A program made the translations under genes and the position numbers. Under the pieces are notes generated by a model that had not been told where the DNA came from, did not search any database, and was given only the letters and a program-made list of their open reading frames with translations. A stretch of DNA of 64,000 bases, taken from positions 287,516 to 351,515 of the forward strand of contig NZ_JAFFZM010000006.1 of the NCBI RefSeq assembly GCF_017676345.1, read 5' to 3'. The stretch is from Streptomyces smyrnaeus (lineage in GTDB: Bacteria; Actinomycetota; Actinomycetes; Streptomycetales; Streptomycetaceae). Below, piece after piece: positions 7,912 through 16,322 of the stretch. Numbering within the stretch: the stretch's first letter is position 1; each line of letters opens with the position of its first letter.

Positions 7912-10900
7912 CTAACTCTCCGCACTCTTGCCACTCGAACGAGTTGTACCAGCGCCAACGCCCGCTGTCACACCACCCTTTGCACTGGTGTCACGTCCGC
8001 CCTTTTTGCCGGTCCCCGAGCCGCGCCCCGACCCGCCGCCGGAGCCGGATCCGCCGCCGGAGCCCGAAGCGGAATCAGAACCGGAATCGGTGTTGCCGGA
8101 GCCCGCCGGGGGCGCTGACGCGGCCCCCGGCGTCTCGAACGACTCCAGCGCCTCCAACACGTCCTGCACGCGGGAGATCTCCGCGTTGATGTCCTCCTGG
8201 CGCCGCATCAGCACATCCAGCTCGCGCTGCCCGGCCTCGACCGTGCGCCGTGCCTCCTCGGTCGCCTCGTCCCGCACCTGCTGCGCCTCGCGCAGCATCG
8301 CGGCCTTCCGCTGCTCGGCCTCCTTGAGCAGGCCCTCGGCCTTCTTGACGGCGGCGATCCGCACCTTGCCCGCCTCGGCGTCGGCATCCGCGCGCATCTC
8401 CTCCGCCTTCGCCCGCGCCTCCGCCAGCTGCTCCTCGGCGGCCTGTACGAGCTTGTCGCACCGCTCGCCCGCCGACTGCATCGCCTCGGCCGCCTCCCGG
8501 CGGGCCCGCTCGTGCAGCTCCTCGACCTCCGTCTCGATGCGGGTACGCAGCTCCTCGGCGCGCTCGCGGATCGCGCCGGCGTCGCTGCGCGCCTCCTCCA
8601 GCATGGTGTCCGAGTCGGAGCGCGCCTTCTCGACCAGCTCCCGGCCCTCGGCCCGCGCCTCGGTCACCAGCCGCTCCGACTCGGAGCGTGCGGCACCGAC
8701 CATGGAGTCGGCCTGCTCCTCGGCGGCGGCCTGGGTACGCAGCGCCTCCTCCTGGGCCTTGGCGAGGAGTTGGTCGGCCTGTTCGGCGGCCTCGCCGCGC
8801 TTGGCGGCGGCCTGCTCGCGGGCCTCGTCCAGCAGCCGCTGGGCCTCCGCGCGGGCCTCCTCGCCGACCCGCTCGGCCACGGCGCGGGTCTCCTCGCTGA
8901 ACCGCTCGGCCTTGGCCCGCAGCTCGCCGCCGACCCGCTCGGCCTCGGCGCGGGTCTCCTCGCTGAACTGTTCGGCCTCCGCGCGGGTGTCCCGGCTGAA
9001 CTGCTGGGCCTCGGTGCGGGTCTCCTCGCTGAACTGCTGGGCCTCGGTGCGGGTCCGGTCGGCCTCCTCCTGGGCCTTGGCGAGCAGTTGGTCGGCCTGT
9101 TCGGCGGCCTCGCCGCGCTTCTTCGCGGCCTGCTCGCGGGCCTCGTCCAGGACCCGCTCGGCCTCCGCGCGGGCCTCGTCGCTGACCCGCTGCGCGTCGG
9201 CCCGGGTACGCTCCGACTCCGCCATCGCGTCCGAAACGGTCCGCTCGGCCAGCGACTTGGCGGCCTCGGCCTCCTCCTGGGCCTCGCGGCGCAGCGTCTG
9301 CGCCGCGAGCTCGGCGGCCGACCGCAGTCCGGCGATCTCCTCCTCGGCCTCGGCGCGCAGTCCCGAGACGGAGTCCCGTACCTGCTGCGCCGTCTCCTCG
9401 GCCGACGCCACGAGTTCGGCCGCGCGCCGCTCGGCCTCCTCGGTCAGCCGCTCGGCCTCCTCGTGGGCCTCGGCAACCCGCTTGCGGGCCGCCGCCAGCA
9501 ACTCCTCGCTCTGCTCGCGGGCCTCGGTGCGCTCCTGGTGCGCCTCCTCGCGGGCCGCGGTCAGCAGCTCCTCGGCCTCGCGCCGGCGGCGGGCCGCCTC
9601 CTCCTGGGCCGCGCTGAGCGCCTCGGCGGCCTCCGCGTTGGTGCGCTCGGCCGCCGCGTCCGCCTCGGCGCGCACCCGGTCGGCCGTCGACTGGGCCTCC
9701 TCGCGCAGCCGTTCGGCCTCCGCCGCCGCCTCGCTGCGCAGCTGGACGGCGACCGACTCGCCCTCCGCGCGGGCCTGCGAGGCGTCCGAGGCGGCCTCCG
9801 TGCGCAGCCGCTCGGCCTCTTCCTCGGCCTGCTCGCGCAGCGTACGAACCCGCTCCGCCGTCTCCGAGCGCAGCCGCTCGACCTCCGTGCGGGCCTCGTC
9901 CCGCAGCCGCTCGGCCTCCGTGCGGGCCTCGGTCAGACCGGTCTCGGCCTCCGCCAGCTTGGCCTCGGCCTCCTCGCGCAGCCGCGTCGCCTCCGCCTCG
10001 GCCTCGGCCTCGCGCTCGCGGGCCGCCTGCTCGGCCTCCTCGCGGGTGCGCCGCGCGGCCTCCTCCGCCTCGTCCCGGGCCTGCTCGGCCTGCTCCTCGG
10101 CCTGCGTGCGCAGCTCCTCGGCCTCCGCACGGGCCCGCTCCAGCGCCTCCTCGGCCTGCTTGCGCAGCGCCGTGGCCCGCTCGATGGCCTCCGTACGCAC
10201 CCGCTCGCTCTCCGTGGCGGCGTCCGTACGGGTCTCCTCGGCGTCGGCCTTGGCCTTGCCCAGCAGCTCCTCGGCGCGGTTGGCGGCTTCCTCGATCTGC
10301 TGGACGGCGTCGCGGCGGGCCTCGCCGCGGATCTTCTCGCCCTCCTCGACCGCCTCGGCCCGCAGCTGCTCGGCCTCGCCGCGCAGCCTGCGCGCCTCCT
10401 CCTGGAGCTCGACCGTCCGTTCCCGGTACTCCTTGGTGTCGTCCTTGGCGGCGCCCTTGAGCTGCTCGGCCACATCGTGTGCCTCGGCCCGCAGCCGGTC
10501 GGCCTCCTCCTCGGCCTCCCGGCGCAGCCGCTCGGCCTCCTCGGCGGCCGACTTCGTGGTGGCCTTGGCCTCCTCGGACGCCCGGTTGAGCACGTCCTCC
10601 GCGGTACGGGCCGCCTCCGCGAGCTGGTTCGCGGACTCCTCGGCGGTGGTGGTGCGGGCCTTCTCCCGGGCCTCGGCGATCATCCGCTCGCCCTCGGCCC
10701 TGGCGTCCTCGCGCAGCTGCTCCGCCTCGGCCTTGATCGCCTCGGCGTCCTTGGTGGCCTGGCCGACCAGCCGCGCCACCTCGGCCTTGGCCGTACGGGT
10801 GCGCTGCTCGTTCTCCGACTCGGTGTCCGCGAGCCGCTTGCCGGCCTCTTCCTCGGCCTCCTGGAGCTTGTCGGTCGCCTTCTGCCGGGCCTCGCGCAGG

Positions 10901-11703
10901 GCCTCCTCGGCCTCGCGCATCCGCTCCTCGGCGCGGCGCACCAGCTCGGCGGACTCGCGCCTGCTGGCCTCCACCTCGCCGGCGGTGGAGGTACGCAACT
11001 GCTCGGCGTGGTCGGTGGCCTCCTGCGCCTGTGTGGAGGCCGCGTTCAGCAGCCGCTCCGCGTCCGCGCGGGCCCGCCGCAGGATCGACTCGGCCTCGCT
11101 GCGGGCCTGCTCGGCCTCCGCGTTCAGCCGCTGCCGCGACTCCTCCGTGAGCCGCTGCGCCTCGGCCCGGGCGCGGGTCAGGGACTGCTCGGCCTCCGCC
11201 CGGGTCTCCTCCATGAGCCGGCGGGCCTGCTGCTCGGTGCGGGCCCGCAGTTGCTCGGCCCATGCCACGTTCTCGTTGACGTGGTTCTCCACCGTGGCGC
11301 GGCGCTCGGCCAGCTCCTGGTCGAGCTGCTGGCGGCGGCGTACCGCCTCGGCGTGCAGCTCGGCCTCCAGCCGCGACTGCTGCTCGGCCTGCTCCTGGAG
11401 CAGCCGCTGGGTCTGGGCGCGCGCCTCCCGCAGCTCCCGCTCGGCGTCGGCGCGCATCTGATCGGCCTGCAGCTGGGCGTTGCGGAGCAACTGTTCGGCC
11501 TGGTGGGAGAGGTTGTCGTACCCCGCCGGGCGCGTGGCCAGGGCGCGGCGCGCCTCGTGCAGCTTGGCGCGCAGCACTTCGACCTGGTAGCCGAGGTCGT
11601 CGGCATGCTCGACGGCCTTCTCCCGCTCCTTCTTCAGCCGCTCCATCTCGGCCTCGAACTGCGAGAGGTGATCGTCAGCCTCGTAGCGGTCGTAGCCCCG
11701 CAC
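7912..11703 (-). CDS. scy: Giant coiled-coil polarity scaffold Scy
   Basis: 1263-residue coiled-coil protein matching Scy, the streptomycete scaffold that gathers DivIVA and FilP at new tips and controls branching. The N-terminus MRGYDRYEADDHLSQFEAEME resembles a DivIVA-type head; residues about 20-1190 are continuous Ala/Glu/Arg/Gln coiled coil with an 11-residue (hendecad) rhythm, including six near-perfect tandem hendecads. The last 70 residues are Gly/Ser-rich and end basic, so likely disordered. From memory the S. coelicolor protein is about 1326 residues, so repeat number has changed. The GTG at 11703 is the only plausible start. Older annotation called this family 'cellulose-binding protein'. 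Confidence 0.93.
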   Translation of the reverse strand: MRGYDRYEADDHLSQFEAEMERLKKEREKAVEHADDLGYQVEVLRAKLHEARRALATRPAGYDNLSHQAEQLLRNAQLQADQMRADAERELREARAQTQRLLQEQAEQQSRLEAELHAEAVRRRQQLDQELAERRATVENHVNENVAWAEQLRARTEQQARRLMEETRAEAEQSLTRARAEAQRLTEESRQRLNAEAEQARSEAESILRRARADAERLLNAASTQAQEATDHAEQLRTSTAGEVEASRRESAELVRRAEERMREAEEALREARQKATDKLQEAEEEAGKRLADTESENEQRTRTAKAEVARLVGQATKDAEAIKAEAEQLREDARAEGERMIAEAREKARTTTAEESANQLAEAARTAEDVLNRASEEAKATTKSAAEEAERLRREAEEEADRLRAEAHDVAEQLKGAAKDDTKEYRERTVELQEEARRLRGEAEQLRAEAVEEGEKIRGEARRDAVQQIEEAANRAEELLGKAKADAEETRTDAATESERVRTEAIERATALRKQAEEALERARAEAEELRTQAEEQAEQARDEAEEAARRTREEAEQAAREREAEAEAEATRLREEAEAKLAEAETGLTEARTEAERLRDEARTEVERLRSETAERVRTLREQAEEEAERLRTEAASDASQARAEGESVAVQLRSEAAAEAERLREEAQSTADRVRAEADAAAERTNAEAAEALSAAQEEAARRRREAEELLTAAREEAHQERTEAREQSEELLAAARKRVAEAHEEAERLTEEAERRAAELVASAEETAQQVRDSVSGLRAEAEEEIAGLRSAAELAAQTLRREAQEEAEAAKSLAERTVSDAMAESERTRADAQRVSDEARAEAERVLDEAREQAAKKRGEAAEQADQLLAKAQEEADRTRTEAQQFSEETRTEAQQFSRDTRAEAEQFSEETRAEAERVGGELRAKAERFSEETRAVAERVGEEARAEAQRLLDEAREQAAAKRGEAAEQADQLLAKAQEEALRTQAAAEEQADSMVGAARSESERLVTEARAEGRELVEKARSDSDTMLEEARSDAGAIRERAEELRTRIETEVEELHERARREAAEAMQSAGERCDKLVQAAEEQLAEARAKAEEMRADADAEAGKVRIAAVKKAEGLLKEAEQRKAAMLREAQQVRDEATEEARRTVEAGQRELDVLMRRQEDINAEISRVQDVLEALESFETPGAASAPPAGSGNTDSGSDSASGSGGGSGSGGGSGRGSGTGKKGGRDTSAKGGVTAGVGAGTTRSSGKSAES
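8836..9033 (-). repeat. Six tandem 33-bp units in scy (hendecad repeats)
   Basis: Read on the minus strand the segment encodes FSEETRTEAQQ, FSRDTRAEAEQ, FSEETRAEAER, VGGELRAKAER, FSEETRAVAER and VGEEARAEAQR, six exact 11-residue units with no indels. Flanking it on both sides is the longer unit AEQADQLLAKAQEEA, whose coding copies are 318 bases apart. The DNA similarity suggests recent expansion by slippage or recombination. Confidence 0.85.
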
Positions 11704-11943
11704 TGCGCGGTCCCATCCGTCCCCTGGTAGTCGTGGAGATGATCCGAGCCCTCTCCCCGGACTTGCTTGGACACGTCTCCCGGAAATGGTGTCAGATCAT
11801 CGGCGGAACGTGGACCGAGCCCCCAGCCCGGAGATCTCTGTAACGGGTGGGGAGGGCCCGCCCCGGCCGAATGCCCACTCTACCGGGCCTGGAAGCCGAC
11901 GTCAGTGGTCCGTTGGTGCCGCAGTGGTCAATGGGGCGCGGGG

Positions 11944-12387
11944 TCAGTGCGTCTGCTGGTCGCCGGGTGTTGCCGAGGTCACCAGTTCGGTGAGCACTCC
12001 ATGACAGTCCTTCGGGTGCAGAAAGGTGATCCGCGAGTCCATGGAGCCCCGGCGGGGCTCGTCGTACAGGACGCGGACACCCTTGTCGCGGATGGCCTCC
12101 GAATCGCCGTCCACGTCCTGGGTGCCGAACGCGATGTGGTGGACGCCCTCGCCGTTCTTGGCCAGCCACTTGCCCACCGCCGAGTCCTCCCGGATGGGCT
12201 CCAGCAGCTGGAGGTAGGACGCCTGGCCGTCGTCCGTGCCGTTGATCCGCAGCATGGCCTCGCGAACGCCCTGCTCCTGGTTGACCTCGGTGTGGAACAC
12301 CTGGAAGCCATAGGTGCGAGAGTAGAAATCGACGGTGGCTTCGAGGTCCCGGCAGGCGATTCCGATGTGGTCGATACGCGTCAGCAT
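11944..12387 (-). CDS. mce: Methylmalonyl-CoA epimerase
   Basis: 147-residue VOC-fold enzyme that interconverts (2R)- and (2S)-methylmalonyl-CoA. It begins MLTRIDHIGIACRDLEATVDF, with the first metal-ligand histidine in IDHIGIA (H7); the second is in GEGVHHIAFGTQD and the metal glutamate near HGVLTEL at the end. Length is normal for the family. It is divergent from the thiolase gene across 135 bases and is close to meaB, which fits propionyl-CoA/methylmalonyl-CoA metabolism, a source of polyketide extender units in Streptomyces. Confidence 0.93.
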   Translation of the reverse strand: MLTRIDHIGIACRDLEATVDFYSRTYGFQVFHTEVNQEQGVREAMLRINGTDDGQASYLQLLEPIREDSAVGKWLAKNGEGVHHIAFGTQDVDGDSEAIRDKGVRVLYDEPRRGSMDSRITFLHPKDCHGVLTELVTSATPGDQQTH

Positions 12388-12522
12388 GGGAACAGTGCAG
12401 CGCTCCGAGTGCGGTTACGCAACGTGCGCACGGTCACACTCACCGACCGGTGACCCGGGCTGGTACCGCTCAGTATCTTGAGTGGTAACCCTCGTTAACT
12501 TCCCCTCGGAAGGGAACCCCTC

Positions 12523-13728
12523 ATGACTGCCACCTCCTCGAGCAGCACCACCTCCTCAGTGATCGTCGCGGGCGCCCGTACGCCCATGGGGCGGCTGCTC
12601 GGCTCGCTGAAGTCCTTCTCCGGTGCGGACTTGGGAGGGTTCGCCATCAAGGCGGCACTGGAGCGGGCCGGGATCGGCGGGGACCAGGTCGAGTACGTGA
12701 TCATGGGCCAGGTGCTCCAGGCCGGCGCCGGTCAGATCCCCGCGCGCCAGGCGGCGGTCAAGGCCGGCATCCCGATGAACGTCCCGGCACTGACCGTGAA
12801 CAAGGTGTGCCTCTCCGGACTCGACGCCATCGCGCTCGCCGACCAGCTGGTGCGCGCGGGCGAGTTCGACGTCGTCGTCGCCGGTGGTCAGGAGTCCATG
12901 ACCAACGCCCCGCACCTGCTGCCCAAGTCCCGCGAGGGCTACAAGTACGGCGCTTTGGAGGTGCTCGACTCCATGGCGCACGACGGCCTCACCGACTCCT
13001 TCGAGGGCATCGCCATGGGCGCCTCCACCGAGAAGCACAACACCCGGCTGGGCATTCCGCGCGACGTCCAGGACGAGATCGCGGCGCGCTCCCACCAGCG
13101 GGCCGCCGCCGCGCAGCGCGACGGGCTCTTCGCCGCGGAGATCACTCCCGTCGAGATTCCGCAGCGCAAGGGCGAGCCGGTGCTCTTCTCCGAGGACGAG
13201 GGCATCCGGGGCGACTCGACCGCCGAGTCGCTGGGCAAGCTGCGGCCCGCGTTCGCGAAGGACGGGACGATCACCGCGGGGTCGTCCTCGCAGATCTCCG
13301 ACGGTGCCGCGGCGGTCGTCGTGATGAGCAAGGCCAAGGCCGAGGAGCTCGGCGTCGAGTGGATCGCCGAGATCGGCGCCCACGGCAACGTCGCCGGCCC
13401 CGACAACTCCCTCCAGTCCCAGCCCTCCAACGCCATTCAGCACGCGCTGAAGAAGGAGGGGCGCGCCGTGGAGGACCTCGACCTGATCGAGATCAACGAG
13501 GCGTTCGCAGCCGTGGCGCACCAGTCAATGAAGGACCTCGAAGTCGGCCCCGAAAAGGTGAATGTGAACGGCGGGGCCATCGCCCTGGGGCACCCCATCG
13601 GCATGTCCGGGGCGCGTATCGTGCTCCACCTCGCGCTGGAGCTGAAGCGTCGCGGGGGCGGCCTGGGCGCCGCTGCCCTGTGCGGGGGCGGCGGGCAGGG
13701 CGACGCCCTGATCATCCGCGTCCCGTAG
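12523..13728 (+). CDS. Acetyl-CoA C-acetyltransferase (thiolase)
   Basis: 401-residue type II thiolase, condensing two acetyl-CoA to acetoacetyl-CoA or running in reverse in degradation. The nucleophilic cysteine is C96 in [11 protein letters not shown]; the other catalytic residues are H357 in [12 protein letters not shown] and C387 in [11 protein letters not shown]. All three are intact. ATG start with GGAAGGGAACCCCTC upstream. About 105 bases before meaB on the same strand, so probably co-transcribed. With the epimerase and IcmA it points to butyryl/methylmalonyl-CoA supply. Confidence 0.93.
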   Translation: MTATSSSSTTSSVIVAGARTPMGRLLGSLKSFSGADLGGFAIKAALERAGIGGDQVEYVIMGQVLQAGAGQIPARQAAVKAGIPMNVPALTVNKVCLSGLDAIALADQLVRAGEFDVVVAGGQESMTNAPHLLPKSREGYKYGALEVLDSMAHDGLTDSFEGIAMGASTEKHNTRLGIPRDVQDEIAARSHQRAAAAQRDGLFAAEITPVEIPQRKGEPVLFSEDEGIRGDSTAESLGKLRPAFAKDGTITAGSSSQISDGAAAVVVMSKAKAEELGVEWIAEIGAHGNVAGPDNSLQSQPSNAIQHALKKEGRAVEDLDLIEINEAFAAVAHQSMKDLEVGPEKVNVNGGAIALGHPIGMSGARIVLHLALELKRRGGGLGAAALCGGGGQGDALIIRVP

Positions 13729-13833
13729 CAGCGGACACGACGAACGAGGCAGGAGAGGTCACCCGGCGGCGCCCCGCCGGCTCGGCGGCCCAGGGGCGAG
13801 GGCCACGGCCCGTGAGAGAGGAAGCGGTCTGAG

Positions 13834-14790
13834 ATGGCGGATGTCGCAGCATTGGTGGCGCGGGCCCGGGAGGGGGCGCCCCGCGCGGTGGCGCGGTTGA
13901 TCTCCCTCGTCGAGGGGGCCTCTCCCCAGCTCCGCGAGGCCATGGCGGCCATAGCCCCGCACTGCGGCAACGCCTATGTGGTGGGGCTGACCGGCTCCCC
14001 GGGGGTCGGCAAGTCCACCACCACCTCGGCGCTGGTCAGTGCGTACCGGGCGCAGGGCAGGCGGGTCGGGGTGCTGGCCGTGGACCCGTCCTCGCCGTTC
14101 TCGGGCGGTGCGCTGCTCGGTGACCGGGTCCGGATGGGGGAGCACGCCTCGGACCCGGGGGTCTACATCCGCTCGATGGCCACCCGGGGCCACCTCGGCG
14201 GCCTGGCCTGGGCCGCGCCGCAGGCGATCCGGGTGCTGGACGCGGCCGGGTGCGACGTGGTGCTGGTCGAGACCGTGGGCGTCGGGCAGTCCGAGGTGGA
14301 GATCGCGGCGCAGGCCGACACCAGCGTGGTGCTGCTCGCGCCGGGTATGGGCGACGGTATCCAGGCGGCGAAGGCCGGAATCCTGGAGATCGGTGACGTC
14401 TATGTCGTCAACAAGGCCGACCGGGACGGCGCGGACGCCACCGTGCGCGAGCTGAACCACATGCTCGGTCTCGGTGAGGCCCGCCAGCCCGGCGACTGGC
14501 GGCCACCCGTGGTCAAGACGGTGGCCGCCCGTGCCGAGGGCGTGGACGAGATGGTCGCGGCGCTGGACAAGCACCGCGGCTGGATGGAGGAGCGGGGGGT
14601 GCTGGCCGAGCGCCGTGCGGCGCGGGCCGCGAAGGAGATCGAGACCATCGCGGTCACCACGCTGCGCCGGCGCATCGGCGAGCTGCGGGGCGGCAAACGG
14701 CTCGACGCGCTCGCCGAGCGTGTGGTCGGCGGGACGCTGGACCCGTACACGGCGGCCGACGAACTGGTCGAGGGCGTCACCGAGGGGTGA
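13834..14790 (+). CDS. meaB: MeaB, G-protein chaperone of B12-dependent acyl-CoA mutase
   Basis: 318-residue GTPase of the MeaB/ArgK family that protects and reloads adenosylcobalamin in methylmalonyl-CoA-type mutases. P-loop GSPGVGKS at 54-61, VDPSSPFSGGALLGDRVRM switch region at about residues 85-103, VETVGVGQSE as the G3 element and NKAD as the G4 element are present. ATG start preceded by GAGAGAGGAAGCGG. Located downstream of thiolase; the mutase it could serve in this window is IcmA, about 8 kb away, or a methylmalonyl-CoA mutase encoded elsewhere. Confidence 0.93.
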   Translation: MADVAALVARAREGAPRAVARLISLVEGASPQLREAMAAIAPHCGNAYVVGLTGSPGVGKSTTTSALVSAYRAQGRRVGVLAVDPSSPFSGGALLGDRVRMGEHASDPGVYIRSMATRGHLGGLAWAAPQAIRVLDAAGCDVVLVETVGVGQSEVEIAAQADTSVVLLAPGMGDGIQAAKAGILEIGDVYVVNKADRDGADATVRELNHMLGLGEARQPGDWRPPVVKTVAARAEGVDEMVAALDKHRGWMEERGVLAERRAARAAKEIETIAVTTLRRRIGELRGGKRLDALAERVVGGTLDPYTAADELVEGVTEG

Positions 14791-14841
14791 CGCCCTGACC
14801 CGGACGGGTGAGGATGGTGCTGCGGCGGAGGGCTGCGGCCC

Positions 14842-15516
14842 TCAGTCGTCGTCGCCCTGCTCGGTCTCGTGGTGCAGGACCTTGCCGGAGGTGCCGTCGA
14901 GGGTGAGCTCGTGCTCCTTGCCCTTCTTGTCGACCGCGTCCGCCTCCCACCGGCCCTTGTCCCGGCCGTCGTCGTCCAGGCTGACGGAGGTGACGGAGCC
15001 CTTGGTCTCCTCGGCGGCCTTCTTGCCGACCTCGGCCGCGTCCAGCTTGGCGTGCCGGACGACGGAGCGGTCCTCGTCCTTGCGGGGGTCGACCCGGTTC
15101 TTGAGGACGTCGCCCTTGGTGGCGTCGATGTGCACGTCGTGCCACTTGTTGTCCTTGCCGAGGACGTCGGCCTCCCACACGAGCCGGTCGCCGTCGGTGT
15201 CCAGCTCCAGCTCGGTGATGCTGCCGGGGACCTCCTTCAGCACCGAGCGGGCCGCACGGTCGAGGGAGACGTCGGCGGCGCCGGTGTCCTCGGCCTTGTC
15301 GGCGCGGCCACCGTCGCGGTCGTCGCCCCGGTCGTCGTCGCTGTCACCGTGGTCGTCGTCGTGGTCGACCGTGCGCACGTCCGACCGGGACTGCGCCGCG
15401 GACGCCTGCTTGCCGTCCGTGCCGCCGTCGTGGGACGCGACCCCGAAGGCGGTCGCCGTACCACCTCCGACCAGGGCGGCGGCGGTGACGGTTGCGATGA
15501 TGACCTTGCGCTTCAT
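14842..15516 (-). CDS. Secreted PepSY-domain protein
   Basis: 224 residues. Signal peptide MKRKVIIATVTAAALVGGG(TATAFG) at 1-27, then a very acidic Asp-rich linker (about 40-85) and two PepSY-like repeats (alpha-beta units around ELDTDGDRLVWEADVL and VSLDDDGRDKGRWEADAV, each followed by a VHIDATKGDVL-type strand). PepSY proteins are thought to bind or inhibit peptidases or sense extracytoplasmic conditions. The ATG at 15516 with GAGGAG upstream marks the signal peptide; upstream in-frame starts are unlikely. It is divergent from a two-component system across 125 bases with repeated CTGAA motifs, suggesting it is that system's target. Confidence 0.88.
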   Translation of the reverse strand: MKRKVIIATVTAAALVGGGTATAFGVASHDGGTDGKQASAAQSRSDVRTVDHDDDHGDSDDDRGDDRDGGRADKAEDTGAADVSLDRAARSVLKEVPGSITELELDTDGDRLVWEADVLGKDNKWHDVHIDATKGDVLKNRVDPRKDEDRSVVRHAKLDAAEVGKKAAEETKGSVTSVSLDDDGRDKGRWEADAVDKKGKEHELTLDGTSGKVLHHETEQGDDD

Positions 15517-15581
15517 GACGTTCGACTCCTCGGGTCGTTCGCTGCTCTCGCTTTCGATGACTCCACGGTGGCCGACCATTG

Positions 15582-15618
15582 CTGAACGTAAGCTGAAGCT
15601 ACCTGAAGCCCTCTTCAG
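15582..15618. promoter_or_regulatory. CTGAA direct repeats, likely response-regulator site
   Basis: CTGAA occurs at 15582, 15593 and 15603, spaced 11 and 10 bases (one helical turn), followed by the inverted copy CTTCAG at 15613-15618. It lies between the PepSY gene and the OmpR-family regulator gene, 24 bases upstream of the latter's start. Direct repeats at helical spacing are the usual DNA site of OmpR/PhoB-type regulators. Confidence 0.55.
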
Positions 15619-15641
15619 CCGCGATTTGGCAGGGTTGCGGT

Positions 15642-16322
15642 GTGCGCCTATTGATCGTGGAGGACGAGCAGCGACTGGCCCGGTCGCTCGCCAGGGGCCT
15701 GATGGCCGAGGGCTTCGCCGTGGACGTCGTGCACGACGGCGCGGAGGGACTGCACACGGCGGTCGAGAACGAGTACGACCTGATCGTTCTCGACATCATG
15801 CTTCCCGGGATGAACGGGTACCGGGTCTGCGGCGCGCTGCGTGCCGCGGGCGACGAGACACCCGTGCTGATGCTGACCGCCAAGGACGGCGAGTACGACG
15901 AGGCCGAGGGGCTGGACACCGGTGCGGACGACTACCTCACCAAGCCGTTCTCCTATGTCGTGCTCCTGGCCCGGGTCCGTGCGCTGCTGCGTCGTCGTAC
16001 GCGGGGCGCCAAGGCGGCCCTGCGGGTCGGTGAGCTGACCGTCGATCCCGCCGCGCAGCGCGTCACGGTGGGTGAGCGGGAGGTGGAGCTGACCGCCAAG
16101 GAGTTCTCCGTACTGGAGTATCTGGCGGTCCGCGCCGGGGAGGTCGTCGCCAAGACGGAGATCCTCGAACATGTGTGGGACTTCGCCTACGAGGGCGATG
16201 TGAACATCGTCGAGGTGTATGTGAGCGCCCTGCGGCGCAAGCTGGGGCCCGGCTGGATCGGTACGGTGCGCGGCGCCGGCTACCGGCTCGAGGACGGCAC
16301 CGCGGGGGCCCGCCGTGCGTAG
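15642..16322 (+). CDS. OmpR-family response regulator
   Basis: 226 residues. Receiver domain 1-115 with acidic pocket E8-D9, phospho-acceptor D51 (IVLDIMLPGMNG), T79 and K101 (YLTKPF); winged-helix Trans_reg_C domain at about 128-218 ending TVRGAGYRL. GTG start. The downstream histidine-kinase gene overlaps its end by 8 bases, so the pair is a translationally coupled two-component system. Likely autoregulated and controlling the divergent PepSY gene through the CTGAA repeats. Confidence 0.92.
   Translation: MRLLIVEDEQRLARSLARGLMAEGFAVDVVHDGAEGLHTAVENEYDLIVLDIMLPGMNGYRVCGALRAAGDETPVLMLTAKDGEYDEAEGLDTGADDYLTKPFSYVVLLARVRALLRRRTRGAKAALRVGELTVDPAAQRVTVGEREVELTAKEFSVLEYLAVRAGEVVAKTEILEHVWDFAYEGDVNIVEVYVSALRRKLGPGWIGTVRGAGYRLEDGTAGARRA

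Noticed and set aside
7928..11730. Very long plus-strand and alternative minus-strand reading frames (about 1060-1180 codons) over scy
   Set aside because: They are artefacts of the repetitive GC-biased coiled-coil sequence: Ser/Ala/Arg or Gly/Arg/Ala-only translations with no domains, opposite to a recognised gene.
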